Shown in pieces: positions 30,065-37,609 of a stretch of 64,000 bases of DNA. The notes below the pieces were generated by a model. That model saw only the letters and a list, made by a program, of their open reading frames with translations. It searched no databases and was not told where the DNA came from. This DNA comes from Aneurinibacillus sp. REN35. GTDB taxonomy: Bacteria; Bacillota; Bacilli; Aneurinibacillales; Aneurinibacillaceae. The stretch covers positions 1 through 64,000 of the forward strand of contig NZ_JBFTXJ020000016.1 in the NCBI RefSeq assembly GCF_041379945.2. The letters are read 5' to 3'. A program made the position numbers and the translations under genes. How positions within the stretch are numbered: position 1 is the stretch's first letter; every line of letters starts with the position of its first letter.

Positions 30065-30129
30065 ATTCAAATGTTTATTTGAATATATTATAACTCTAAC
30101 CCCTTTGTTATTCAAATATATATTTGAAT
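30065..30129 (-). promoter_or_regulatory. cadCA promoter with two CadC operators
   Basis: Promoter on the minus strand: TTGAAT (30115-30110), 17-bp spacer, TATAAT (30092-30087). Two near-identical palindromes overlap it: ATTCAAATATATATTTGAAT (30110-30129) covers the -35 box, and ATTCAAATGTTTATTTGAAT (30065-30084) lies just downstream of the -10 box. They match the CadC operator type. Two sites suggest tight repression. Confidence 0.88.
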
Positions 30130-30239
30130 GAAACGAAAAATTATTCTTATCTTTATGAAAATCCCACAAATTAAAGGATTTTATTAATATTCCAAAGAAT
30201 ACAGATACACAATAAAGTTTTTAAACGAGGAGTTCTAAA

Positions 30240-30881
30240 ATGAATAGCACATGGAATCAAATTATCTATAAAGTATGGTCGCCATTTTATGACCAATTTT
30301 TCAATAAAGGAATTTTTTTAAAAGCAAGAAGAGAGGTATTTAAGGATATAGAATGGGTTCAGGAGGAAAGGGTACTCTTCGTAGGTTGTGGTACAGGTGC
30401 AGATTTAGAGTATGTCCCTCATAATGATATCGACATAACAGCCATTGATTTTTCCAGTGACATGCTGGATAAAGCAAGAGAAAAGTTTCATCATACAGAT
30501 ATTACATTCCTGCAAATGGATGCACAGGATTTAACATTTCCTGATGAATCTTTTGACATTGTAATAGCAAGTTTACTTCTTTCTGTTGTCCCAAATCCTC
30601 ATAAGTGTATGGAAGAGATGATTAGAGTAACGAAACCTAAAGGGAGAATATTGATATTTGATAAATTCGTTCCTGAGAACCAAGAACTATCCCTTTTCAA
30701 AAGGGGAATAAGACCGCTTATCTCCTTGTTGGGTACAGATATTGGATTGAGATTTGAACAAGTGGCTAATCCATTTTCTAAGCAATTATCCATACAAATG
30801 GATTCACCAATTATGCTAAATGGTATGTACAGAAAAATTATTGGAATTAAAATCCAAAATGATAAAAAAGTAAGGAATTAA
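30240..30881 (+). CDS. Class I SAM-dependent methyltransferase
   Basis: 213 aa, UbiE/Methyltransf_11 type. Motif I is VLFVGCGTGADLEYV; motif II lies around DITAIDFSSDML and motif III around FDIVIASLLLSVVPNP. The start has a GAGGAG site. It is the only plus-strand gene of the metal region, divergent from cadC and convergent with merA. Related methyltransferases sit beside metal-resistance genes in other Firmicutes, but the substrate cannot be read from the sequence. It lacks the Cys pattern expected of ArsM. Confidence 0.8.
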   Translation: MNSTWNQIIYKVWSPFYDQFFNKGIFLKARREVFKDIEWVQEERVLFVGCGTGADLEYVPHNDIDITAIDFSSDMLDKAREKFHHTDITFLQMDAQDLTFPDESFDIVIASLLLSVVPNPHKCMEEMIRVTKPKGRILIFDKFVPENQELSLFKRGIRPLISLLGTDIGLRFEQVANPFSKQLSIQMDSPIMLNGMYRKIIGIKIQNDKKVRN

Positions 30882-30902
30882 ATACTCAAGGTTAATTGAA
30901 TA

Positions 30903-30933
30903 AAAAATGCTTTACTCCTTATTGAAGTAAAGC
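30903..30933. terminator. Bidirectional terminator
   Basis: Hairpin TGCTTTACT/AGTAAAGCA with A-rich and T-rich flanks between two convergent genes, the methyltransferase and merA. It probably serves both. Confidence 0.75.
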
Positions 30934-30966
30934 ACCATTTGTTTAAGAAGAACATGTACAGACCTT

Positions 30967-32607
30967 CTATCCTGCACAACAAGATAATTTTGAAACGTCT
31001 TTATCAAACGTAAGAGAAGCCAACTTTAACCCTTCTGCCATTGTTAAGTATGGTGCAAGGCTTTCCTTTAAGTCTTCAACAGTTAGACCAAATTTCACAG
31101 CTAATGTTCCTGCATAAATTACATCACCAGCATTTTCAGATACAACATGGACTCCTAATATCTTTAATGTTTTCGCATCTGCCACTATTTTGAATACACC
31201 TGTGGTTTCACGATTCACAATTGCTCTTGGAACAGCTTCTAAAGGTAATACAGATGTTTTGACATCATATCCTTTTTCTTTTGCTTGTTCTTCTGTTAAA
31301 CCAACGGTTGCAATCGAAGGATTTGTAAATGTAACACCTGGTACAACCGATAAATCTAATTTTTTATTTAACCCACCAATTGCATTATCAGCGACAATTC
31401 CACCTTCATAGGCCGCTACATACACAAATTGTGGTCCAAGTGTTACATCCCCAGCAGAATAAATCTTTTCATTACTTGTTTGAGCATATTCATTTATTTT
31501 TATTTCTTTGCGGTTTCCCACTTCAACACCTGCTACACTTAAATTTAGAGAATCTGTATTTGGTTTTCTACCTGTTGCAACAAGGAGTTGCTCTGATTCA
31601 ATTATTTTTCGTTTTCCTTCAACCGTTACATAAACCTTTTTTATTTCTCCTTCTTGTTCCACACGCTCAAAAGTTGCCCCTTTTATTAGGTTTATACCCT
31701 GTTCTGTTAAAGCTCTTTCCACTGCTTCAGAAATCTCAGGGTCATATTCTTTTAATAGACGCTCACTTCTTTGCATAAGTGTAACTTCCGAACCTAAATG
31801 ATGAAAAAGTTGCCCAAGTTCCATTCCAATATACCCTGAACCAATTACCGTTAAGCGTTTTGGAACTTTTTTTAATTCAAGTAGCGTTGTACTTGTTAAA
31901 TAATCTACTTCTTCAAGTCCTGCAATCGGTGGTAAAGATGGAGAAGCACCTGTTGCGATTAAAAAGCGTTTTGCTGAAAGTTTTCTTCCATTTACCTCAA
32001 CTATACTTTCATCAACAAATTTAGCTTCACCCTCAATTAAATCAAATCCATATTTATCAATTAAATTAACATATTTTTGATTGCGGAGTTCACTAACCAA
32101 TTCATTCTTTTGCTTTACTAACGGTGCTAATTCTACTTCTCCAGCAGATGTTTGTAACCCAATAAATGGATTTGATTTTGCTAAATGATTGATTTCCCCA
32201 GCTCGTAAAAGGGTTTTTGAAGGAACACAACCAATATTTACGCATGTTCCCCCAACCGTTCCACGCTCAATCATCCCAACTTTTGCCCCATATTCTATTG
32301 CTTTAATGGCGGCCGAAAAGGCCGCTCCACCAGAACCGATAATAAGCAGGTCATAATCACCTTCATTACCTAAATCCACATCTTCCTTTGATAACACATC
32401 TTCTATTTCACCAGGTTGATATTTTGCTTCATTGATAGCTCTTTTGGCAATTTCAACCTCTTTATCATCAGGTAATTCAAATAGAGCTTCACCACGACTA
32501 AAATTAGCTTTAATGTTTTTAGCTCCTATATTTTCAAGTGCAACAGCCACATGCTCCTCACATCCTGTACAAGTCATTCCCTCAATTTGTATCCGATATT
32601 TTTTCAT
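30967..32607 (-). CDS. merA: Mercuric reductase MerA
   Basis: 546 aa flavoprotein that reduces Hg(II) to volatile Hg(0) with NADPH. One N-terminal HMA domain carries GMTCTGC (C13, C16). Next come FAD-binding [13 protein letters not shown], redox-active [13 protein letters not shown], the NAD(P) fold [13 protein letters not shown] and the C-terminal vicinal cysteine pair SCCAG (C543, C544) that receives Hg. Length and order are normal. It is the last gene of the mer operon. The 223 bases upstream hold no clear gene. Confidence 0.96.
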   Translation of the reverse strand: MKKYRIQIEGMTCTGCEEHVAVALENIGAKNIKANFSRGEALFELPDDKEVEIAKRAINEAKYQPGEIEDVLSKEDVDLGNEGDYDLLIIGSGGAAFSAAIKAIEYGAKVGMIERGTVGGTCVNIGCVPSKTLLRAGEINHLAKSNPFIGLQTSAGEVELAPLVKQKNELVSELRNQKYVNLIDKYGFDLIEGEAKFVDESIVEVNGRKLSAKRFLIATGASPSLPPIAGLEEVDYLTSTTLLELKKVPKRLTVIGSGYIGMELGQLFHHLGSEVTLMQRSERLLKEYDPEISEAVERALTEQGINLIKGATFERVEQEGEIKKVYVTVEGKRKIIESEQLLVATGRKPNTDSLNLSVAGVEVGNRKEIKINEYAQTSNEKIYSAGDVTLGPQFVYVAAYEGGIVADNAIGGLNKKLDLSVVPGVTFTNPSIATVGLTEEQAKEKGYDVKTSVLPLEAVPRAIVNRETTGVFKIVADAKTLKILGVHVVSENAGDVIYAGTLAVKFGLTVEDLKESLAPYLTMAEGLKLASLTFDKDVSKLSCCAG

Positions 32608-32830
32608 GTGTTTTATCCTCCTTAATCCTTTTATTTTAATTTTTTAATAGCCTTTTAACCATCTACTCTTTTTTAATCTCAGCCTCGAAACCCTACAAAA
32701 GCTGTTACCATAAATGAACTAAAAATATCACTAACAGTTTTTACATCTTTCTCATTTCTACACAAAAACAAGCAGAAACGATATAAAATCTTGCTGTTGC
32801 TATTTTAACGTATAACCAAATACCCAGTTC

Positions 32831-33136
32831 TTATAGGTATCCTTCAGCCATTAGTGTATAAACAAGCATCCCTAAAACCAAAACCGTTGTAATCCATAAT
32901 CCAATAATAGAGCTTCTCTTTTTACACTTTCGCCCATAAATCAAATAAAATGAGTATGCCAATAAAACCAATGTAACTGTTATTAACATCGTTTGATATT
33001 TCGTTGCATAAATAGCCAATCCTCCAGCAAAGCCTGTTAAACCAAAAGGAATCAAAATGAAGGGTCCTAAACAACAACCTGCCATCACAAATCCAGAGAA
33101 TAACGTTGCTACTTGTGAAACTTTCTCTTTCACCAC
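32831..33136 (-). CDS. merT: MerT-like mercury transport membrane protein
   Basis: About 101 aa from one of four clustered GTG codons (33145, 33142, 33136, 33133); AGGTGG upstream favours the later ones. Three membrane segments. A vicinal Cys pair, VMAGCCLGPFIL, in the first segment is the hallmark of MerT/MerF-type importers. A later cytoplasmic Cys (GRKCKKR) could pass Hg(II) on. Overall it is a small MerT relative, and the symbol is a best fit. Confidence 0.75.
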   Translation of the reverse strand: MVKEKVSQVATLFSGFVMAGCCLGPFILIPFGLTGFAGGLAIYATKYQTMLITVTLVLLAYSFYLIYGRKCKKRSSIIGLWITTVLVLGMLVYTLMAEGYL

Positions 33137-33152
33137 TATCACCACCTATATA

Positions 33153-33383
33153 TTAAGAGCAACAAGAATCATTCTTAGAGCTGGATTTATTTAACTTGTC
33201 ATAAGAGTAGAATGTTAAGGCAAGAAAAATTGCTAAAACTGGAATTAGAATGTTATCTAAATAGCCAGTTATCGCCCCTAATCCAATAGCACTTAATAAA
33301 ATAACTAATATCGGTGTAGCACAACATAGTAGAACAACAAATATACCTACCATTCCTGTAATAAAGCTCTTTTTATGTTTCAT
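33153..33383 (-). CDS. merF: MerF-like small mercury transporter
   Basis: 76 aa from the ATG with AAGGAG 8 bases upstream; an in-frame start 9 codons earlier lacks a site. Two membrane segments. The first contains the Hg-binding pair LLCCATPIL, and a second pair CC sits at the C-terminus (DSCCS), the arrangement of MerF. It lies 16 bases after merR and 16 before the MerT-like gene. Confidence 0.8.
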   Translation of the reverse strand: MKHKKSFITGMVGIFVVLLCCATPILVILLSAIGLGAITGYLDNILIPVLAIFLALTFYSYDKLNKSSSKNDSCCS

Positions 33384-33399
33384 AAAAATCTCCTTCTTA

Positions 33400-33807
33400 T
33401 TAGTCCTCAATCAACGCTTCAATAATAGGACATTCATGTAATTCCTTTTCATCTGGACATCTTTTCTTTAAATCTTTCAACATACGTTCAATCCGCTTTA
33501 AATCTTCTATTTGTTTTTTAACTTCTTCTTCTTTTTTTGATACAAATTCAAACATGTCTTGGCATCGAATTTCATCTTTATCAACAACCCCAAGTAATTT
33601 ATAAATTTCATTCAAAGAAAAACCCAGCTCTTGCATTCGTTTAATAAACCCTACACGCTTAACATCATCCTCTGAATATATCCGATAACCTGAATTTGTT
33701 CGAGAAGGTTCTTGTAATAAATTCTGGCGTTCGTAGTATCTAATGGTTTCTTTATTAACCCTACACTTATCCGCAAATTCACTAATACGATAACTCAAAT
33801 TATTCAC
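33400..33807 (-). CDS. merR: Mercury-responsive regulator MerR
   Basis: 135 aa from a GTG placed 11 bases after the -10 box; a longer frame upstream would run through the promoter. MerR-type HTH (VNKETIRYYERQNLL), coiled-coil dimerisation helix, and the three Hg-binding cysteines C82, C117 and C126 in RCQDM, KRCPD and HECPI. In Gram-positive mer operons merR is the first gene and both represses and activates from one promoter, as here. Confidence 0.94.
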   Translation of the reverse strand: MNNLSYRISEFADKCRVNKETIRYYERQNLLQEPSRTNSGYRIYSEDDVKRVGFIKRMQELGFSLNEIYKLLGVVDKDEIRCQDMFEFVSKKEEEVKKQIEDLKRIERMLKDLKKRCPDEKELHECPIIEALIED

Positions 33808-33817
33808 CCCATATAAA

Positions 33818-33849
33818 AGTATAAACCGTGTACTATAGTACACGGTCAA
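33818..33849 (-). promoter_or_regulatory. mer operon promoter-operator
   Basis: On the minus strand: TTGACC (33849-33844), a 20-bp spacer and TATACT (33823-33818). The spacer is occupied by the perfect palindrome CCGTGTACTATAGTACACGG. The over-long spacer containing a dyad is the classic MerR promoter design, in which Hg-MerR untwists the DNA. Confidence 0.93.
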
Positions 33850-33910
33850 GGATAGTGTTATACATTTTTCTTAAGACTAAAAAATCAATACCCTTCTATT
33901 AAAGGAATTG

Positions 33911-34237
33911 TTATTGGCGTGGTGCAAACAACATCACTGAAACACCAACTAAACATATACCTGCACCCACCCAGTCATATAAATCTGGTGTCTTTTTATC
34001 AATACCCCATCCCCATAATACGGAAAGTATTATAAATACTCCTCCATAGGCCGCATAGACTCTTCCAAACGATGGAAAGGTTTGAAATGTAGCAATAACA
34101 CCGTATAAAGCTAATGCAACACCTCCAAATATACCCCAATAAAACGGCTTACCTTCCCTTAGCCACAGCCAAATAAGATAACCTCCTCCAATCTCAGCAA
34201 TTCCTGCAAACAGAAATAATGCGATTTTATAAAACAA
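33911..34237 (-). CDS. UPF0060 (YnfA-type) membrane protein
   Basis: 108 aa from a TTG start with AAGGGAG upstream; a longer frame with an ATG is open but would exceed the family length. Four membrane segments and the family motifs [14 protein letters not shown] and GRVYAAYGG. It resembles small drug-metabolite transporters, and its physiological role is unknown. It sits just upstream of the mer promoter and may be cargo of the same island. Confidence 0.85.
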   Translation of the reverse strand: MFYKIALFLFAGIAEIGGGYLIWLWLREGKPFYWGIFGGVALALYGVIATFQTFPSFGRVYAAYGGVFIILSVLWGWGIDKKTPDLYDWVGAGICLVGVSVMLFAPRQ

Positions 34238-34310
34238 ATATAAACACTCCCTTGAACAATTTAATGAATAATAACCTTTTAACATTCCCAGTTACTTGAA
34301 TATTTATAGA

Positions 34311-34333
34311 AACTTCCTATTTTAAGGAAGTTT
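34311..34333 (-). terminator. Hairpin after the 378-aa gene
   Basis: Stem ACTTCCT/AGGAAGT with a short loop, 45 bases after the stop of the 378-aa gene. The T tract on the minus strand is short, so the terminator is weak or uncertain. Confidence 0.45.
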
Positions 34334-34376
34334 TGAAATCCCTGTTGAAAAATATTTAAATGAAATAATATTATTT

Positions 34377-35513
34377 TCACTTCTGGAAATCTTTCGTTTT
34401 GGTTACAAAAGACTGCTGAATTACGTCTTTATCTTTGTTTAACAGCGAATTTCTTTCAAGGAGAATCTCAATAAATTCTTTAGCAAAACCAATCAAATCA
34501 AAGTAATCAAATATATCATCAATATTGATGTAAACATATCGACAAAATCTTGAATTATAAATAGCCAACTTATCTATTTTAGGAAAGGAAGGTGTAAAGA
34601 GAGATAAAATATAATATCCGATAAGTTGCCTCATATGGTCTGCTTTATATCCAAACTGGGACTCAGTTTTTATCTCAATCAACGTGCTATCTATTAAAAT
34701 ATCAGCATCTGCTCCTCCTACTAAAATAGATGCTTTTTCAAATGAAGGATTACATATAAGAGTATGGTTCATTATGAAAAGAGAAGAAAACTTTTGAGTC
34801 TCTCTTGTTAAATTTAACAAGTCTGTGATATCCTTTTCTGACACATAAAAAACACCTTGTTCATGTATATAATTAGAACGATAGAAAGCATCCAAATTCC
34901 CCAGAATCATACAATCTTCCATCAGTTGAGTATCATCAACTGATTCCCCTAAAATGTAAGAATTTCTTCTTTCAATAATATTATCATAAATAATTTCCCC
35001 TTCAGAATAATGGGTAGTTATTGTAAAGTCCCCAAAAAACTTTAGCTCCATATTTTCAAGGATTTCATCTGTGTATTTTTCATGTATGTAATCAAGGACT
35101 GCTTCAAACCATTCATCAGATGTTTTATTCTCTTCTTTCATTTTCAAATAGGTCTCATAATAATAATTACCGAACTCTTTTTCTTCTTCTTTTATGAATG
35201 GAAGGTGATATTTGTAAGCATCTTTATCGAAAAATTTTTTCTCTGTAAAAAGCAAGGATAGACCCTGATAAGCAACTAAATTATCATTTTCTTGTAATCG
35301 GTTATTTATTCGTTGTATAAACGCTCTTAACCAATAATCATATGCGTGTCCTACAATGGGGTTTGCTCTACCATCTGATTTCACAATAATTGGTGCTTTC
35401 ACAGGAAAGGCAGGACCTTCATTAAGTGTCTGAAAAAACTGTTTCATATTTGGAATTGACTTGAAAAGTTCTTTTATCTGCTTATTATGGTTTAGTAATC
35501 TCGTCAATGACAT
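34377..35513 (-). CDS. Probable PD-(D/E)XK-fold protein, unknown role
   Basis: 378 aa, not recognised as a named family. The stretch GADADILIDSTLIEIKT (about residues 265-285) gives D...ExK, as in PD-(D/E)XK nucleases: Asp in ADILID, then EIK. A helix, HMRQLIGYYIL, follows, as in restriction-like folds. The N-terminal half is charged and helical. A good AAGGAG site precedes the ATG. It is alone between metal-resistance genes and a small-gene operon; a defence or DNA-repair role is only a guess. Confidence 0.6.
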   Translation of the reverse strand: MSLTRLLNHNKQIKELFKSIPNMKQFFQTLNEGPAFPVKAPIIVKSDGRANPIVGHAYDYWLRAFIQRINNRLQENDNLVAYQGLSLLFTEKKFFDKDAYKYHLPFIKEEEKEFGNYYYETYLKMKEENKTSDEWFEAVLDYIHEKYTDEILENMELKFFGDFTITTHYSEGEIIYDNIIERRNSYILGESVDDTQLMEDCMILGNLDAFYRSNYIHEQGVFYVSEKDITDLLNLTRETQKFSSLFIMNHTLICNPSFEKASILVGGADADILIDSTLIEIKTESQFGYKADHMRQLIGYYILSLFTPSFPKIDKLAIYNSRFCRYVYINIDDIFDYFDLIGFAKEFIEILLERNSLLNKDKDVIQQSFVTKTKDFQK

Positions 35514-35835
35514 TTACCGTACTCCTTACATATTTCAATTAAGACTATCGAAGAAAAGAGTTACCTTAGCAACTTTACTCAATTTGGTAAAATAAATACT
35601 TCTCCCTATTTTTATGTCAAAAAGGGAATTTTTGACTTCCTGCATTAATACACACAGTAATGAAAACAACCACCTTTAAGCTCCGCAAAAAAGGTGGTTG
35701 TTTCGTAAAGCAAAAAGGGTGCTCGTTCTCATAAAAATGTCCTTTCGATGCACGAAAACCCAAAGCTCCGCTATCATATTTTACCAAAACTCTAAACAAA
35801 CAGAAAGTAAATGCAGGAAAGTTGTGTAAATTAAA
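35514..35835. other. Gene-free repeat region
   Basis: Contains an approximate inverted repeat, ACTTCCTGCATT (35635-35646) and AATGCAGGAAAGT (35810-35822). It encloses a strong hairpin and two copies of AAGCTCCGC. It looks like a short intergenic repeat element of about 190 bp. The 60-codon frame inside it is not considered a gene. Confidence 0.5.
35668..35700 (-). terminator. Terminator of the small-gene operon
   Basis: Hairpin CAACCACCTTT/AAAGGTGGTTG with a TTTT-containing run on the minus strand, 135 bases beyond the last small gene. Confidence 0.65.
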
Positions 35836-36072
35836 TCATTCTTTCAAATCTTGTTGAAGCAAACACAATAATTCTTCTTTTGATTCCTGTGGAAGAATAC
35901 TGATAAATTCTCTGATGCCCATATTGAATAAGCACAACATCAACATTTTTTGTCTTTCATTGTTAAAAGGGAGGAAAACTCCTTGAAAGAATTCTAACTT
36001 GTTTAATGCAGGAGTATATTCTTCGTAAATCTTATAATTAATAAGCTGAGCTTCTATCTTTGGGATTAACAT
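35836..36072 (-). CDS. Small unknown protein, paralogue of 65-aa protein
   Basis: 78 aa from the ATG that follows the GGAGGAGGT overlapping the end of the zinc-ribbon gene; a longer frame (108 codons) overlaps that gene and is less likely. The C-terminal half, QKMLMLCLFNMGIREFI followed by LLCLLQQDL, resembles the 65-aa protein at 36449-36646 (ENMLLLGLHATGLKRFL, then LRKMLTEQDL). Unknown function. Confidence 0.6.
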   Translation of the reverse strand: MLIPKIEAQLINYKIYEEYTPALNKLEFFQGVFLPFNNERQKMLMLCLFNMGIREFISILPQESKEELLCLLQQDLKE

Positions 36073-36082
36073 AAGGTCATAA

Positions 36083-36271
36083 CTACCTCCTCCAGGTTTT
36101 AGTACAATAAGGACATTTCCATGCAAAGATAGAATCCCAATTGGAAACGCCAATTTTCTCACTTACGTATCGAAGTTTGTATTTCTTTTGCTCTTGTTCC
36201 GAAAGAATTCTTATCAAATTCTTGCCACAATACGGACAATATTCTTTTGGTATTTCTTGCTCATTCTTCAT
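36083..36271 (-). CDS. Small zinc-ribbon protein
   Basis: 62 aa from ATG 36271, overlapping the upstream gene by 11 bases. Two CxxC pairs, EYCPYCGKN near the N-terminus and WKCPYCTKTW near the C-terminus, would bind one Zn2+. Unknown role; the fold is common in small regulators and adaptors. Its last codons form the ribosome binding site of the next gene. Confidence 0.65.
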   Translation of the reverse strand: MKNEQEIPKEYCPYCGKNLIRILSEQEQKKYKLRYVSEKIGVSNWDSIFAWKCPYCTKTWRR

Positions 36272-36452
36272 TTTGTTCTTTTCCCCACTCAACTTGTTTA
36301 CAAATATTTTTCCTTGCCAGTAGATGGGCATCTAAACACGCACTGGAAAAATCAGATTGGCTATATACCTCTTGTGACCAGAAGTTCTCATCATCTCTAT
36401 CTTTATTATTAGAAACAACATGCAAATTCTCTAACATTTGATAGTAATTCAC
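36261..36452 (-). CDS. Small unknown protein
   Basis: 63 aa from a GTG that overlaps the upstream stop (GTGA). No recognised motif; two isolated Cys residues and an acidic middle. It is kept as a gene because it is tightly coupled on both sides within the operon. Confidence 0.5.
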   Translation of the reverse strand: MNYYQMLENLHVVSNNKDRDDENFWSQEVYSQSDFSSACLDAHLLARKNICKQVEWGKEQNEE

Positions 36453-36646
36453 TCTTCCCCCTCCTCTTTAACGTCTAAATCTTGTTCAGTTAGCATCTTT
36501 CGCAATGTCTTCCTTGTATCATCGGAGATGAGTTCTAAAAATCGCTTTAATCCTGTGGCATGTAAACCGAGCAAAAGCATATTTTCAGCCCCATCCAGTT
36601 TTCCCTTCTTTAGAAACATGTCTTTTGGTAAGCACAATGAAATCAC
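36449..36646 (-). CDS. Small unknown protein, paralogue of 78-aa protein
   Basis: 65 aa from GTG with TGAGGACAAT leader, 7 bases after the upstream stop. Helical, with ENMLLLGLHATGLKRFLELI and an acidic C-terminus. It shares spacing of hydrophobic positions with the 78-aa protein two genes downstream, suggesting duplication within the operon. Confidence 0.55.
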   Translation of the reverse strand: MISLCLPKDMFLKKGKLDGAENMLLLGLHATGLKRFLELISDDTRKTLRKMLTEQDLDVKEEGEE

Positions 36647-36653
36647 ATTGTCC

Positions 36654-36896
36654 TCAAGAAAAGCTGGTTCTTCTATTTATCTCTAATTGTTTTGCGAACT
36701 GCCACTTTTTATGGTCTTCTCTAAATTGCTCTATTTTGTAAATAGGCACTCCAAACCTTTCAGATATTGGTTCATCATCATAATCAGTGGTCTCCAGATA
36801 AATTCTTGCCATTTCTTCCGCTATCTCTTGCCTTGCTTCCTTTTTCATATCCTCCAGAAGTTCTGCTCTAAACTTTTCCTTCCAATCTTGTTCCAT
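36654..36896 (-). CDS. Small helical charged protein
   Basis: 80 aa with an AAAGGAGGG site. A charged N-terminal helix (EKFRAELLEDMKKEARQEIAE) precedes a small C-terminal part (SERFGVPIYKIEQF). This resembles the C-terminal tail of Rpn/PD-(D/E)XK transposase-family proteins, but no catalytic domain is present. Unknown function. Confidence 0.5.
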   Translation of the reverse strand: MEQDWKEKFRAELLEDMKKEARQEIAEEMARIYLETTDYDDEPISERFGVPIYKIEQFREDHKKWQFAKQLEINRRTSFS

Positions 36897-36932
36897 TAAG
36901 ACTTCCCTCCTTTATTTGCGATTCTTATTTCA

Positions 36933-37145
36933 TCATCTCTCCAATAGATATTCTGAAATCTCGTTTAGTGTTGCAAAATACTCCTCTTCCCTTTCCACCG
37001 CATATCCATAATTCTGCAATTTAACAGGCGGTGTCTGTAACCATTCTCGAATATCATTATCCAATTCTAATTCAGCATTAAATGATAACACCTCCATCAA
37101 TTCGGTAATATCAATTTCCTTTTCCAACTTAAATCCCTTATTCAT
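36933..37145 (-). CDS. Small acidic unknown protein
   Basis: 70 aa from the ATG with AGGAGGATATAAG upstream; an in-frame start 10 codons earlier has no site. First gene of the six-gene small operon. Acidic, no recognised motif. Confidence 0.55.
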   Translation of the reverse strand: MNKGFKLEKEIDITELMEVLSFNAELELDNDIREWLQTPPVKLQNYGYAVEREEEYFATLNEISEYLLER

Positions 37146-37276
37146 TCTTATATCCTCCTTGTTCCTATTCATCATCGTTCTTTAAGTTGTAATCTGACCT
37201 GTTTATAACATCCACGAAACTCATCTCATTCACAAATTAGTCATCTCCTTTTGATTACAGTCTTTAATAAAGCTAA

Positions 37277-37399
37277 CTACATAAGAAAGAAAACTTTCAC
37301 ATAGTAGCCAATGACTAAAGAAACAGCAATAGTAAGTGCGTCTCCAATTAATTCAATAGAAAGATTTTGTAAAGACCCTTTCAACTTTTCCAACAACAT
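37277..37399 (-). CDS. 40-aa single-pass membrane peptide
   Basis: 40 codons with a strong AAGGAGGAGAGAG leader: a short amphipathic N-terminus (MLLEKLKGSLQNLSIELIG), then a hydrophobic segment, ALTIAVSLVIGYYVKVFFLM. One membrane helix is predicted. It lies alone between the tniQ terminator and the small-gene operon. It could be a type I toxin-like or regulatory peptide; no antisense RNA signal could be established. Confidence 0.6.
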   Translation of the reverse strand: MLLEKLKGSLQNLSIELIGDALTIAVSLVIGYYVKVFFLM

Positions 37400-37441
37400 T
37401 CTCTCTCCTCCTTTCGATACAGTTTGGAAACAAACACAATT

Positions 37442-37470
37442 AAAAACGCCCAGTCCTATGACTGAGCGTT
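37442..37470 (-). terminator. Terminator of the second tns operon
   Basis: Hairpin AACGCTCAGTC/GACTGGGCGTT, as read on the minus strand, followed by five Ts, about 140 bases after the tniQ stop. It closes the recombinase-tnsABC-tniQ operon. Confidence 0.8.
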
Positions 37471-37609
37471 AATTTATGCAATATGGACTTTTGCGATTAA
37501 TATAAAAAGTCGCCATTTTGTTTCCTCATTTCAAATAATTATTATTTTCTATAAATTTATGATACCTACAGCTCTTCCCAATATCAAGCCAAACCTTGCT
37601 AAACTAATC

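Noticed and set aside
30047-30169. Longer N-terminus for CadC (163 aa)
   Set aside because: It would run through the operator and promoter; the GTG start gives the known 122-aa length.
35617-35799. 60-codon frame in the repeat region
   Set aside because: Lies across a hairpin and short repeats; looks like a translated repeat rather than a gene.
37172-37210. TTTAAGTTGTAATCTGAC and TATAACATC as the left end of element 2
   Set aside because: Resembles the palindrome at 44981-45071 only in short AT-rich words; not enough to call an end.
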